From: JACCYQ01 sp036675565
GTDB lineage: Bacteria > Bacteroidota > Bacteroidia > Chitinophagales > Chitinophagaceae
Reading direction: 5' to 3'
DNA length: 64,000 nucleotides
Assembly: GCA_036675565.1 (NCBI GenBank)
Contig: JAKFER010000047.1
Coordinates: forward strand, 62,001-126,000
Position numbers and translations under genes: made by a program. Within the stretch, counting starts at the first letter, position 1; every line of letters starts with the position of its first letter. This document shows, piece after piece, positions 33,866-42,784 of this stretch. The notes beneath the pieces are model-generated. The model was not told the origin of the DNA. It saw nothing but the letters and a program-made list of their open reading frames with translations, and did not search any database.

Positions 33866-34648
33866 TTATAAGTCTTGCGAAGATTGAGTCATCCGGGCCT
33901 CTTCGTGCAGGTAATCTTTTCTTTTTAACTGGAAGTTGCGACCCAGGTATAGTTTACGAACCTGTTCATCTTCGGCCAGTTCTTCAGCTGTGCCGTGTTT
34001 AAAAATTTTTCCTTCGATCAATAAATAAGCCCGGTCGCAAATGGATAGCGTTTCGGTAACATTATGATCGGTTATCAGGATACCTATATTCTTTGATTTT
34101 AATTTGGCTACTATGCCTTGAATGTCTTCAACGGCAATCGGGTCAATACCGGCAAAGGGTTCATCCAATAAAATAAATTTTGGATCAACAGCCAGTGCCC
34201 GGGCAATTTCCGTTCGGCGACGTTCACCACCACTTAATACATCGCCATTGCTTTTGCGTACATGGTGTAAACGAAATTCATCCAGCAGGCTTTCCATTTT
34301 TTCTTTTTGTTCCTGTTTACTCAGCGACGTCATTTCCAGGATGGCGGAAATATTATCCTCTACGCTTAATTTGCGAAAAACGGATGCTTCCTGCGGCAGG
34401 TATCCAATACCCATCTGCGCTCTTTTATACATTGCGAGCCCGGTAATATTTTCATCTCCCAAAAAAACTTCCCCTTCATCTGGTTTTATTAAACCTACCA
34501 CCATATAAAACGTGGTGGTTTTGCCAGCGCCATTTGGCCCCAGCAAGCCTACAATCTCTCCTTGTTTCACTTCAATGGAAACATGATTCACTACTGTGCG
34601 GTTACGGTATGTTTTACAAAGTTCCTCTGTATGTATGGATAAATTCAA
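33866..34648 (-). CDS. lptB: LPS export ABC transporter ATP-binding protein
   Basis: LptB powers extraction of lipopolysaccharide from the inner membrane with LptFG. The 260-residue ATPase has Walker A GLLGPNGAGKTTTFYM, the LptB-typical GIGYLPQEASVFRKLSVEDN Q-loop (in two adjoining parts), signature LSGGERRRTEIARAL, Walker B FILLDEPFAGIDP and ITDHNV with the switch His. The last 25 residues are a charged tail. A -7-like box lies 15 bases upstream of the ATG. It precedes the GH3-family gene; lptFG and lptC are not in the window. Confidence 0.95.
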   Translation of the reverse strand: MNLSIHTEELCKTYRNRTVVNHVSIEVKQGEIVGLLGPNGAGKTTTFYMVVGLIKPDEGEVFLGDENITGLAMYKRAQMGIGYLPQEASVFRKLSVEDNISAILEMTSLSKQEQKEKMESLLDEFRLHHVRKSNGDVLSGGERRRTEIARALAVDPKFILLDEPFAGIDPIAVEDIQGIVAKLKSKNIGILITDHNVTETLSICDRAYLLIEGKIFKHGTAEELAEDEQVRKLYLGRNFQLKRKDYLHEEARMTQSSQDL

Positions 34649-34662
34649 TGCCTGGTTTTTAA

Positions 34663-34670
34663 CAAAAATA
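34663..34670 (-). promoter_or_regulatory. Candidate -7 box of the lptB promoter
   Basis: On the minus strand TATTTTTG followed by T fits TAnnTTTG(C/T). The leader would be about 10 bases. No clear -33 TTG. Confidence 0.35.
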
Positions 34671-34757
34671 AGGTTTGATAGGTTACCGGTTCATATAAGT
34701 AAACAGCTTTAACGAATTGGCATTGTCATACTAATTTGCAGCTACCCGGATGATTGC

Positions 34758-34788
34758 TTGATTATGAAGCCCCGCTGACTTAAGTTTG
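34758..34788 (+). promoter_or_regulatory. Candidate promoter of metF
   Basis: TTG (34758-34760), a 20-base spacer and TAAGTTTG (34781-34788) followed by C match the Bacteroidota consensus at both boxes and at the spacing. The transcript would start about 12 bases before the metF ATG. Confidence 0.6.
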
Positions 34789-34804
34789 CACGATTATTTT
34801 AAAA

Positions 34805-35758
34805 ATGAAAGTAACCGAACATATCAAAGAATCAAAAGGATCGCTGGTATCTTTTGAAATTTTACCCCCATTGAAAGGCAAAGGGATAGATGCAATTTAT
34901 AACCACCTGGATCCTTTAATGGAGTATAAACCGGCGTTTATTAATGTAACCTATCATCGCAGCGAATCCATGTTCAAAAAGAAACCCGATGGAACTTTTG
35001 AAAAAGTGGATGTTCGTAAAAGACCGGGCACGGTGGGAATTTGCGCTGCCATAAAAAGTTATTATAAAGTGGATACGGTAGCCCACCTGATTTGCGGTGG
35101 CTTTTCTAAACAAGAGACAGAAGATGCGTTAATAGATTTGAATTTTTTGGGCATTGATAATGTTTTGGTATTAAGGGGTGATGCACCAAAAAATGAATCA
35201 ACTTTTGAACCAGAGCCGGGTGGTAACCGGTACGCCATCGATTTGCTGAAACAGGTGATGGATATGAATGCTGGTATTTACCTGGAAGAAGATTTGAAAA
35301 ATGTAGTGAAAACCAGTTTTTGTATTGGAGTAGCTGGCTACCCGGAGAAACATTTTGAATGCCCGAATATGGCAACGGACATTCTGCATTTAAAAGAAAA
35401 GGTAGATGCGGGTGCCGAGTATGTTACTACGCAGATGTTTTTTGATAATGCACGGTATTATGAATTTGTAAAACTTTGTCGCAAGGCCGGTATCAATGTT
35501 CCGATCATTCCGGGATTGAAACCGATTACAAGTAAAAAACAAATGACCATCATTCCCCGAACATTTCATGTAGATATTCCTACGGAATTAAGCAATGAAG
35601 TATTGAAATGTAAAACCGACGAGGATGTTGAAAAAGTTGGTACTGAATGGCTCATTGAACAGTCACGGGACCTGAAAAAGAACGATGTACCCGGCCTGCA
35701 TTATTATACTTTGGGCAAGCCGCATGTGATCTGCAATACCATGAAGGCGATCCTGTAA
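34805..35758 (+). CDS. metF: 5,10-methylenetetrahydrofolate reductase
   Basis: MetF reduces methylene-THF to methyl-THF for methionine synthesis using FAD. The 317-residue TIM-barrel protein begins with KGSLVSFEILPPLKGKG (catalytic Glu of the FE..PP motif), and has NVTYHRSES, AHLICGGFSK, NVLVLRGDAP and the FAD-contacting VTTQMFFDNARYYEFV motifs. Length is usual for bacterial MetF. It has its own promoter and is convergent with the PpiC-type gene. No riboswitch was seen in the 150-base upstream region shared with lptB. Confidence 0.95.
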   Translation: MKVTEHIKESKGSLVSFEILPPLKGKGIDAIYNHLDPLMEYKPAFINVTYHRSESMFKKKPDGTFEKVDVRKRPGTVGICAAIKSYYKVDTVAHLICGGFSKQETEDALIDLNFLGIDNVLVLRGDAPKNESTFEPEPGGNRYAIDLLKQVMDMNAGIYLEEDLKNVVKTSFCIGVAGYPEKHFECPNMATDILHLKEKVDAGAEYVTTQMFFDNARYYEFVKLCRKAGINVPIIPGLKPITSKKQMTIIPRTFHVDIPTELSNEVLKCKTDEDVEKVGTEWLIEQSRDLKKNDVPGLHYYTLGKPHVICNTMKAIL

Positions 35759-35775
35759 TTTTATTTAAATAAATT

Positions 35776-35827
35776 AAAACGCTTATAGTTGTCTGTATTA
35801 ATTTTTGTACAGCGATTTAAGCGTTTT
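35776..35827. terminator. Long inverted repeat between convergent metF and the PpiC-type gene
   Basis: AAAACGCTTA (35776-35785) pairs with TAAGCGTTTT (35818-35827), and inside it CTGTA (35793-35797) pairs with TACAG (35808-35812). The right half lies inside the last codons of the minus-strand gene. It could end both transcripts, but the interrupted stem makes this uncertain. Confidence 0.35.
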
Positions 35828-37798
35828 CTTTTTGATCTTCACCGGGTATTTTTTGCGCAGGTTAGCCAGCCACTGTGTTTCCAGGTGTTGCTGGTAATCA
35901 TTCAAAACAAACCCACGTGATTCTGTAAAAGTTCTTGGTTCCGGTTGCGGATATGTTTTAATGATATAGGCAAAAGAAGCGGATTGGTCATTATCATTCA
36001 TAATGGTTTTAGTGATCATACCATTTGCTAACTGGTTTGTATCAGCGCCGGGGATTTGTGCCAGTTCATAACGTGCCGAATCCGTGATCACCTTATCTCC
36101 ATAATGATTGATGATCTCTTTCCATTGACCTGGATCTTTTTCCAGGTCTTGTTTTAAAGTTTTTGCAGTTGCTTCATCCGTGCAATAAAAAATAATGGCA
36201 TCTGCACTGTTTTCCCAGTTATATTTTGCGCGGTTTTGTTCATAGTAATTTTTTAAACCAACAGAATCTTCCTGTGCCCGGTTCCAGATTTCATGTTGCA
36301 TGATCTCGAAGAACATATTACCTTCTTTGAAATCATTCAATTGACTGGCAAATCCAGGATTGAAATCTTCCAAATGATCACGGTAATAATTATTGGCTAT
36401 AACCAATTTATATTCTTCCAATATTTCAGTATAAGGCCTGAGACCTGATGTGCCGGGTTTATAGCGGTGCAACTGTGCATAGTCTAACCAGTTTTGAATA
36501 GTGTACACTTCTTTGCCCACCGTAAACAAAGGCGTTTCCCTTTGAATGCTGATTGAAGCTGGTGGTTTGCGGTTATCCAGGATACTGTCGGTTATCCATA
36601 GCCATTCTGTTTTTGCTGCAGGCATCATTGTGAAGCCTGCTTTTTGTGCTACTTTATCATAGATCACTTGTTTTAAAATTTCAATCCGGTCACTTTGATT
36701 TACCCTGGTCTTTAATGCAAGCAGATTTTCCGTATCATTCGGATCACTAACAATAGGTGTAACAGATATTTTATTTACAATATGAAATCCGTACCCTGTT
36801 TCAAATGGTTTGCTAAAACTGTTCAGGGGTAATGAGGCAACCATATTCTCAAATACAGGATCATACTGACCCACACTAAAAGAAGGCATCATGCCACCGG
36901 CTTGTGCTGAAATAAAATCATTACTGAAAGTGTATGCTATTTTTTCTTTATCATCACCAGCTAAAAGCCGGTTGTATAATGAATCTGCTAATCGGGCGGC
37001 TTTATTTTTAGTTGCCGGATCGGCACCTGGAGGGAAGGCTATTAAAACCTGCCAGGCATTGATATGACCCAATGCTTTTCTTTCACTGTTATTTTTAAAA
37101 ATATGATACCCGTTTTTAGACCGGAAGGGTGCAGATACCTGGCCAGGCTTTAATTGGTAAATAATATTTTCAAATGCATAAGGCAGGTTGAAAACGGTTA
37201 CATAACCGATATTACCGAGGTTGGTTGTTACTGAAGGATCCTGTGAATAACGTAATGCCACATCTTTAAATGAAGTCCCATTGCTTATTTCCCCGAATGC
37301 ATCATTGATTTTCTTGAATGCAGCACTGGTATCCGGTTCTCCATTTGATTCATTAATCCTGATAAAAATATGAGCTACATCTATTTCTTTCTGGCTGCGG
37401 TTAAAAGCTTCCATAACCAGTTTGTTAAGGGTTTCCGGGTCATTCATATAATTATCAATGATCTGGGAACGCAGGTTGGCAAATTCTTCCTTTTGCTGCG
37501 GTAAAGTATCATAACCCCGCTTGTAGGCTTCCAGTATCTTTAATTTGGAATTGATATACAGTTGCAGGTAATCATCAATGGATTGCTTATCATAACTGAT
37601 GGCACTGGTATTTTTCTGGTAGGCCTGCTTAAATTCATTGACATCAATTTTTTGATCACCGTATGTAAATAAAGTCTGAGCCTGTATGCTTAAAATGCTG
37701 CATACTCCCATGCAAAAAGCAGTTATTTTTTTGTAAAGATGTTTATAAGGGAAAGCAGTAGCCGCATGACTGCGGCAACAAGAGTAGTTTGGTTTCAT
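35798..37798 (-). CDS. Periplasmic peptidylprolyl isomerase, parvulin type (PpiC/SurA-like)
   Basis: The 666-residue protein is a likely outer-membrane-protein foldase. After a signal-like segment (ITAFCMGVCSILSIQAQ, about 25-41) come an N-terminal chaperone region and two rotamase domains: one at about 155-250 (DVAHIFIRINE, SQDPSVTTNLGNIGYVTVFNLPYAFE in adjacent stretches, SAPFRSKNGYHIFK) and a second at about 260-355 (INAWQVLIAFPPGA, GGMMPSFSVGQYDPVFENMV, SKPFETGYGFHIV). The C-terminal half is unassigned and ends basic. The long N-terminal region before the hydrophobic stretch suggests that a later start, such as the Met near residue 30, is possible. Confidence 0.88.
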   Translation of the reverse strand: MKPNYSCCRSHAATAFPYKHLYKKITAFCMGVCSILSIQAQTLFTYGDQKIDVNEFKQAYQKNTSAISYDKQSIDDYLQLYINSKLKILEAYKRGYDTLPQQKEEFANLRSQIIDNYMNDPETLNKLVMEAFNRSQKEIDVAHIFIRINESNGEPDTSAAFKKINDAFGEISNGTSFKDVALRYSQDPSVTTNLGNIGYVTVFNLPYAFENIIYQLKPGQVSAPFRSKNGYHIFKNNSERKALGHINAWQVLIAFPPGADPATKNKAARLADSLYNRLLAGDDKEKIAYTFSNDFISAQAGGMMPSFSVGQYDPVFENMVASLPLNSFSKPFETGYGFHIVNKISVTPIVSDPNDTENLLALKTRVNQSDRIEILKQVIYDKVAQKAGFTMMPAAKTEWLWITDSILDNRKPPASISIQRETPLFTVGKEVYTIQNWLDYAQLHRYKPGTSGLRPYTEILEEYKLVIANNYYRDHLEDFNPGFASQLNDFKEGNMFFEIMQHEIWNRAQEDSVGLKNYYEQNRAKYNWENSADAIIFYCTDEATAKTLKQDLEKDPGQWKEIINHYGDKVITDSARYELAQIPGADTNQLANGMITKTIMNDNDQSASFAYIIKTYPQPEPRTFTESRGFVLNDYQQHLETQWLANLRKKYPVKIKKKTLKSLYKN

Positions 37799-37912
37799 GT
37801 GTATATTTTATATTGCTTTTTGGCCACATGGAATTCATCACAAAAATTTTCATCGCGGTTGGTATGAATTTGTTCAAAAATTTTTGTGATTCATTTCATT
37901 CGATAAATTTAA

Positions 37913-39331
37913 TTATTTGCCTTTTAACTTCAGGTCCAGTATTTCATCCATTTGTTCAAAGGCCAGTTTTTTTGCAATGATTCGTTTATCCTTATCCAGC
38001 AAATAAATGGTGGGAAAACTTTGCACGTCATATAACTGGGAATAACCGGGTGTACCTGCATTTATACGGGCCTTATCAGCTTCCTTAGAATAATATACGT
38101 GCTGCCACTGCAGTTTATTGTCACTGATAAATTTCAACCAGTCTTTCTTATTACCTTCTGTTTCTTTCGCCATGGCATAGATCTTAACGCCAAGATTTTT
38201 CCATTTGCTTTGATAAAGACTGTCAATTCTTGGCGCTACTTCTTTACAATGGCCGCAGGTTGGGTCCCAGATAAAAACGACTGTGAAAGGTGCTTCTATG
38301 GAATAAAGTGAAACTTGTTTTCCTGTGCTGTCAGGCAGGTTGATATCTGCTGCAGGGCTACCGAAAATATTAGCCATTAAATTATATGCCCGATCCGTAA
38401 TTGTTTTTTTGCCGTTTTCAGTTAGCCACGGATAATCTTTTTGGGAAAGATATTTCTGGTACAGGTGCACAAATATGGCATCCTCCCACATGTATTTCTG
38501 GTTCAGGTAACGATTGATGAATTTTAATAAAAGAAATTTTTGCATTTCTTCATTCACACTGGCAAAACCCATCATCCAATCTATTTCCTTAATGATTGAA
38601 TCAGGTTGCTGAACCACAACCTGTTCAAAATAACGATCCAGTTTGTTTTCAAAAAAGGGTGTACGGGCCAGTCGGTCATCAAAAAAGTTTACACCATCCC
38701 AGTAGTGCTCCTTGTAAAAACGGTAAGCATAAGCGGAATCATATTTACCGCCGGGATGTTGGGCTGCGGGTGGAATTTCGGGCTCCCGCATAGCGGTCAG
38801 CAAAAAAGCCATCATTGAATTGGGCTCTTTTTGTAAAATATGATTGCGGTACGTTTTTATTTCCTCGTTGGTCTTTTCAATGTGGGTTTTTAATGCTGCC
38901 GATTCAGGGTTTGCTTTTCGCAGTTGAACCGCACTATCCATACTGCGGCCTTTTTGCTGCATGTAACGCTGGTAGTTATTGAACAAAACATTATCAGGTG
39001 AGTTGGTAAAACGAATATTTTCAAGCACCTTGTTGGTATCAGCAATGATGGAAAATTGTTGTTGTTGATCTATTAATATTTCAAAAAATCCCATTTTGTT
39101 TGGGTAGCCCACCAGGTAAATACCTCCACCCAATGGCTGATTGCCTTTAAAGGTTGCTTCGCCTTTTTCATTCAGCAATGCCGAATCAACAATCGGTAAT
39201 TGTTTGCCATAATAGCTGCCGAGATAAACGTATTGGTTTTTGAAAGGCGTCAGTGTTACTTTAATCTCATATCCCTGGGCATTTACCTTAAATGTTGCCA
39301 GCAGTATGAGCATCGACAAAAATTTATTCAT
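37913..39331 (-). CDS. TlpA/ResA-like periplasmic thioredoxin with DUF4369/DUF5106-type N-terminus
   Basis: The 472-residue protein has a signal peptide (cleavage after VNA near residue 18), a beta-rich N-terminal domain of the DUF4369 kind (about 20-100), a helical middle like DUF5106 (about 110-310), and a C-terminal thioredoxin fold (about 325-470) with WDPTCGHCKE, active-site Cys359 and Cys362, and the cis-Pro region QSFPTIYLLD. It should act as an extracytoplasmic disulfide reductant. Proteins of this build are common in Bacteroidota; partners are unknown. It is divergent from rlmD. Confidence 0.9.
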   Translation of the reverse strand: MNKFLSMLILLATFKVNAQGYEIKVTLTPFKNQYVYLGSYYGKQLPIVDSALLNEKGEATFKGNQPLGGGIYLVGYPNKMGFFEILIDQQQQFSIIADTNKVLENIRFTNSPDNVLFNNYQRYMQQKGRSMDSAVQLRKANPESAALKTHIEKTNEEIKTYRNHILQKEPNSMMAFLLTAMREPEIPPAAQHPGGKYDSAYAYRFYKEHYWDGVNFFDDRLARTPFFENKLDRYFEQVVVQQPDSIIKEIDWMMGFASVNEEMQKFLLLKFINRYLNQKYMWEDAIFVHLYQKYLSQKDYPWLTENGKKTITDRAYNLMANIFGSPAADINLPDSTGKQVSLYSIEAPFTVVFIWDPTCGHCKEVAPRIDSLYQSKWKNLGVKIYAMAKETEGNKKDWLKFISDNKLQWQHVYYSKEADKARINAGTPGYSQLYDVQSFPTIYLLDKDKRIIAKKLAFEQMDEILDLKLKGK

Positions 39332-39433
39332 TGGGTTGTTTAAGCGTTAAAGTTATCTAAAATCATTTTCAGCTAAGTTAACAAGATGTAAAATGCCTGA
39401 TAAGGGTTGCCCCACTGGCAGAAAGGAAACGCT

Positions 39434-39441
39434 TACTTTTG
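39434..39441 (+). promoter_or_regulatory. Candidate -7 box of the rlmD promoter, very close to the start codon
   Basis: TACTTTTG followed by C is a full TAnnTTTG(C/T) match. The ATG begins 7 bases after the box, so the transcript would start 0-3 bases before it. A TTG lies 24 bases upstream (39407-39409), one base beyond the usual spacing. Confidence 0.5.
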
Positions 39442-39447
39442 CGGCTT

Positions 39448-40902
39448 ATGCGAAAAAAGAAAAAAATTATTTTACTCAATGTGTTGATGGAAGCATATGC
39501 CGCGGAAGGGAAATCGCTTGCCCGGGTTGAAGGTAAAGTAATCTTTGCGGAAGGTGTGGTGCCGGGTGATGTGGTGGATCTTCGGTTAAGAAAAAATAAA
39601 AAGGATTGGGCGGAAGGTACGCCCATCCAGTTCCGGTCTTATTCTGCCGACAGGGTTCAACCTTTTTGCCAGCATTTTGGCGTATGTGGAGGATGTCAAT
39701 GGCAAATGCTGCCTTATGAAAAACAATTACAATACAAACAACAACAGGTTACGGATAGTTTAAAGCGAATTGGTAAGGTTGATATGCCGGAAATGATGCC
39801 CATTCGCGGTGCAATGGAAACGCGTTTTTATCGCAATAAACTGGAATATACATTTGGTAATAAGCGCTATTTATTACCGGGTGAACTGAATGATGATGAT
39901 ATCAATGGAGCAATTGATGTAGCCGGATTTCATGCACGGGGATTTTTTGACAAAGTGGTTGATATAGAAAAATGCTGGTTGCAACCCGAACCAACCAACG
40001 AAATAAGATTGGCTGCCAGGCAATTTGCAAAAGAGCACCATTATTCATTTTATGATATTCGCGAACACCGCGGATTTATGCGAACCATGCAGGTGAGAAC
40101 GGCAACAACCGGCGAAGTGATGGTAAATATGGTTATTGGGGAAACCGATGAAGCAAAAATTGAAGAACTGATGCAGTTTTTAAAAAGTAGCTTTCCCTCT
40201 GTTACTACCTGGCTGTATACGATCAACACAAAAAAGAATGATAGTTTATACGACCTGCATCCCGTGATTTATCATGGCAAAGGATACATTATTGAAGAAT
40301 TATCGACAAGTGATGGAAAAAAATTCCAGTTCAAAATTGGCCCGACTTCTTTCTTTCAAACCAATACCAAACAGGGAGAGCAATTATACCGGATTACCAG
40401 CGAATTTGCTGAACTCACCGGGCAGGAAACCGTATATGATCTTTATTGTGGTACGGGCAGCATCGGCATTTTTGTAAGTAATCTTGCCAAAAAAATCATT
40501 GGTGTAGAAACCGTGGTGGCTGCTGTGGAAGATGCAAAAGAAAATGCGATGCTTAATCAGGCCAATCATGCGGAATTTTATGCAGGCGATGTAATTGATG
40601 TTTGTGATGATGCATTTTTTGCCAAACATGGCCGGCCCGATGTGATCATCACCGATCCCCCACGGGCAGGCATGCACGAAAAACTGGTTCTTAAGATCCT
40701 GGAAATGGAAGCGCCCACTGTTGTTTATGTAAGTTGTAATCCAGCAACACAGGCAAGGGACCTGAATTTATTAAAAGAAAAATATGATGTAACGCAGATA
40801 CAACCGGTTGATATGTTTCCGCATACACTCCATATTGAAAATGTGGTGCAATTGAAACTGAGAAATAAATATCAATTGGAACACGCAGAACATTTAGCAT
40901 AA
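39448..40902 (+). CDS. rlmD: 23S rRNA (uracil-5-)-methyltransferase, RlmD/RumA family
   Basis: The enzyme methylates a uracil C5 in 23S rRNA using SAM. The 484-residue protein has an N-terminal TRAM domain (about 10-65, EGKSLARVEGKVIFAEGVVPG region), a Cys cluster for an Fe-S site (PFCQHFGVCGGCQWQ ... CWLQPE), SAM-binding YDLYCGTGSIGIF, IITDPPRAGMH and the catalytic VYVSCNPATQARD. ATG 39448 is preferred; an in-frame TTG at 39439 lies inside the -7 box. The exact uracil modified is inferred from family only; TrmA-like alternatives usually lack the TRAM domain. Confidence 0.9.
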   Translation: MRKKKKIILLNVLMEAYAAEGKSLARVEGKVIFAEGVVPGDVVDLRLRKNKKDWAEGTPIQFRSYSADRVQPFCQHFGVCGGCQWQMLPYEKQLQYKQQQVTDSLKRIGKVDMPEMMPIRGAMETRFYRNKLEYTFGNKRYLLPGELNDDDINGAIDVAGFHARGFFDKVVDIEKCWLQPEPTNEIRLAARQFAKEHHYSFYDIREHRGFMRTMQVRTATTGEVMVNMVIGETDEAKIEELMQFLKSSFPSVTTWLYTINTKKNDSLYDLHPVIYHGKGYIIEELSTSDGKKFQFKIGPTSFFQTNTKQGEQLYRITSEFAELTGQETVYDLYCGTGSIGIFVSNLAKKIIGVETVVAAVEDAKENAMLNQANHAEFYAGDVIDVCDDAFFAKHGRPDVIITDPPRAGMHEKLVLKILEMEAPTVVYVSCNPATQARDLNLLKEKYDVTQIQPVDMFPHTLHIENVVQLKLRNKYQLEHAEHLA

Positions 40903-40951
40903 ATCATTGTTACAAAACTTTAATAATTAGAATATCTGATAACTTTATCGA

Positions 40952-41593
40952 ATGCAGTATTATCGTCCCAATAATTTTCCACCGGTTGTAAAAAACCTCC
41001 TGATCATTAATGTTCTCTTTTTTATCGCAAACCTGGCTTTGGGTGCCCGGTTTTATATTGAAGATGAGGGTCCAACTATTTTGAATGTCATATTTGGATT
41101 ATGGCCCATTCAAACGCCATTCTTCAAACCATACCAGATATTCACTCATATGTTTTCTCATGCCAATCTCGGACATATATTTTTTAATATGTTCGGCTTG
41201 TGGATGTTTGGTAAGATCCTGGAAAATTTATGGGGTCCTAAACGGTTTTTATTTTTCTATTTAGCCTGCGGCCTGGGTGCAGCTTTTGCACATCTTGCTG
41301 TACAATATATTACAGGTAATTATGCATATGCAGTGGGTGCTTCAGGTGCCGTTATGGGAATTTTTATTGCCTTTGGTTATCTTTTCCCCAATACCCAATT
41401 ATACCTGATGTTTATACCAATTCCCATTAAAGCCAAATATGTTATGATCGGGTTGGTTGCAATCGATTTATTTGGCGGATTTGCACAAATAAGCGGTGAT
41501 AATATTGCGCATTTCGCCCACCTTGGCGGAGCTATAACCGGATTTATTATTGTATTATTCTGGAACAAAACCAATCGCCGGACGTTATATTAA
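40952..41593 (+). CDS. Rhomboid-family intramembrane serine protease
   Basis: The 213-residue membrane protein has six hydrophobic segments. Active-site motifs are GASGAVMG with the catalytic Ser and HFAHLGGAITG with the catalytic His; FTHMFSHANLGHIFFNM carries the conserved His/Asn of helix 2. It cleaves single-span membrane proteins. It lies 49 bases after rlmD and 77 before a second rhomboid, so the two may be co-transcribed. Substrates unknown. Confidence 0.93.
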   Translation: MQYYRPNNFPPVVKNLLIINVLFFIANLALGARFYIEDEGPTILNVIFGLWPIQTPFFKPYQIFTHMFSHANLGHIFFNMFGLWMFGKILENLWGPKRFLFFYLACGLGAAFAHLAVQYITGNYAYAVGASGAVMGIFIAFGYLFPNTQLYLMFIPIPIKAKYVMIGLVAIDLFGGFAQISGDNIAHFAHLGGAITGFIIVLFWNKTNRRTLY

Positions 41594-41670
41594 AACGGGT
41601 ATAAAAATTATATTGACTTTGTTTCCTGCCTCCAGGCTTTGTAATTTTATAAAAGACAATTTTGAGTAGA

Positions 41671-42591
41671 ATGGGTTATTACGAGAAAGAATACAGAAGC
41701 CGTTTATCCATCAACAAGGATAGCAATCCACTGTTCATGCTGATTGCTATTAATCTTACGGTATTTGTATTATTCGCTTTTATCAAGGTCATCTATTTTT
41801 TTAATGACAATATTGGGATGTACGATTCTCAGGTTTTGAACTGGGTGGCATTGCCAGCCGATCTTTCCGTTTTTATCACCCGGCCCTGGACACTGATCAC
41901 CCATTTTTTTATGCATGATGGGCTTTGGCATGTTATAGGCAATATGCTCTGGTTATGGGTATTCGGGTATATTTTACAAGATCTGACGGGTCCTAAAAAA
42001 GTAGTTCCAATTTATATTTATGGCGCACTGGCCGGTGCATTATTTTATGTACTGGCTTATAACTTTCTAACCGTTCTAAAGCCAGATCTTCCTTATTCAA
42101 AAGCATTGGGAGCTTCAGCTGGTGTAATGGCCGTTGCAGTAGCTACAACCATGCTGGCGCCCAATTACAGGATATTCCCCATGATCATGGGTGGCATTCC
42201 ATTATGGGTGTTGACCGTTTTATTTGTTTTGATTGACCTGGCCACTATTCCTTATAAAAACCATGGTGGTCATATTGCTCATATTGCAGGTGCCGGCATG
42301 GGTGCTTTATTCATCTTTACGATGCGTAAAGGTTATGATTTGGATGGTTGGATGAATGATTTTTTCACCTGGGTAAATGATCTCTTCCGACCCGATAAGC
42401 CAAAAAAAGGAAAACTGATAAAAGATCAGCTGTTTTATCGGAGCACTGCAAAGCCATATAAAAAAACCCTGAACCTTTCTCAACAAAGGATAGATGAGAT
42501 CCTGGATAAGATAAACCAGAAAGGTTACGATCACCTGTCAGAAGAGGAAAAAGAATTGCTTAAGAGAGCCAGCCAGGAGGATAAACTTTAG
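41671..42591 (+). CDS. Rhomboid-family intramembrane serine protease with cytoplasmic tail
   Basis: This 306-residue rhomboid (from ATG 41671; an in-frame TTG at 41662 would add three residues) has six membrane segments, LITHFFMHDGLWHVIGNMLW, catalytic Ser in GASAGVMA and His in HIAHIAGAGMGAL. After the last membrane helix comes a basic-to-acidic cytoplasmic tail of about 75 residues with LSQQRIDEILDKINQKGYDH and LSEEEKELLKRAS, a small helical motif seen at the end of many Bacteroidota rhomboids. The tail distinguishes it from the first rhomboid and may recruit partners. Confidence 0.92.
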   Translation: MGYYEKEYRSRLSINKDSNPLFMLIAINLTVFVLFAFIKVIYFFNDNIGMYDSQVLNWVALPADLSVFITRPWTLITHFFMHDGLWHVIGNMLWLWVFGYILQDLTGPKKVVPIYIYGALAGALFYVLAYNFLTVLKPDLPYSKALGASAGVMAVAVATTMLAPNYRIFPMIMGGIPLWVLTVLFVLIDLATIPYKNHGGHIAHIAGAGMGALFIFTMRKGYDLDGWMNDFFTWVNDLFRPDKPKKGKLIKDQLFYRSTAKPYKKTLNLSQQRIDEILDKINQKGYDHLSEEEKELLKRASQEDKL

Positions 42592-42665
42592 ATGTTAAAA
42601 TTCAAAAGTAAAAAGTCAAAATCTTTTAAACCTGTAATGGCTGGTTAATTGTTAGAACCAATTAT

Positions 42666-42685
42666 AAATACCTAATTCCCAATTC
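42666..42685. repeat. Dispersed intergenic repeat, copy 2
   Basis: Identical to the 20 bases at 1542-1561 (AAATACCTAATTCCCAATTC). It lies in the gap between the second rhomboid and the T9SS-exported protein. Confidence 0.7.
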
Positions 42686-42735
42686 CTACTCCACACCCAA
42701 ACTGATCCATACAAATATTTTAATACTGGAAAAAT

Positions 42736-42764
42736 TTGTGGTAATTTAATAGTCGCTCAATTTG
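42736..42764 (+). promoter_or_regulatory. Candidate promoter of the T9SS-exported protein gene
   Basis: TTG (42736-42738), an 18-base spacer and TCAATTTG (42757-42764) followed by C resemble the consensus with one mismatch in the -7 box (TC for TA). Confidence 0.35.
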
Positions 42765-42784
42765 CCAAACCACAATTTTATTTT

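Noticed and set aside
34649..34804. SAM or other riboswitch before metF
   Set aside because: The leader is only about 12 bases by the promoter call, and no conserved riboswitch helices were seen.
40384..40677. Open frame of 97 codons opposite to rlmD
   Set aside because: It overlaps the SAM-binding and catalytic region of rlmD on the other strand and shows no family features.
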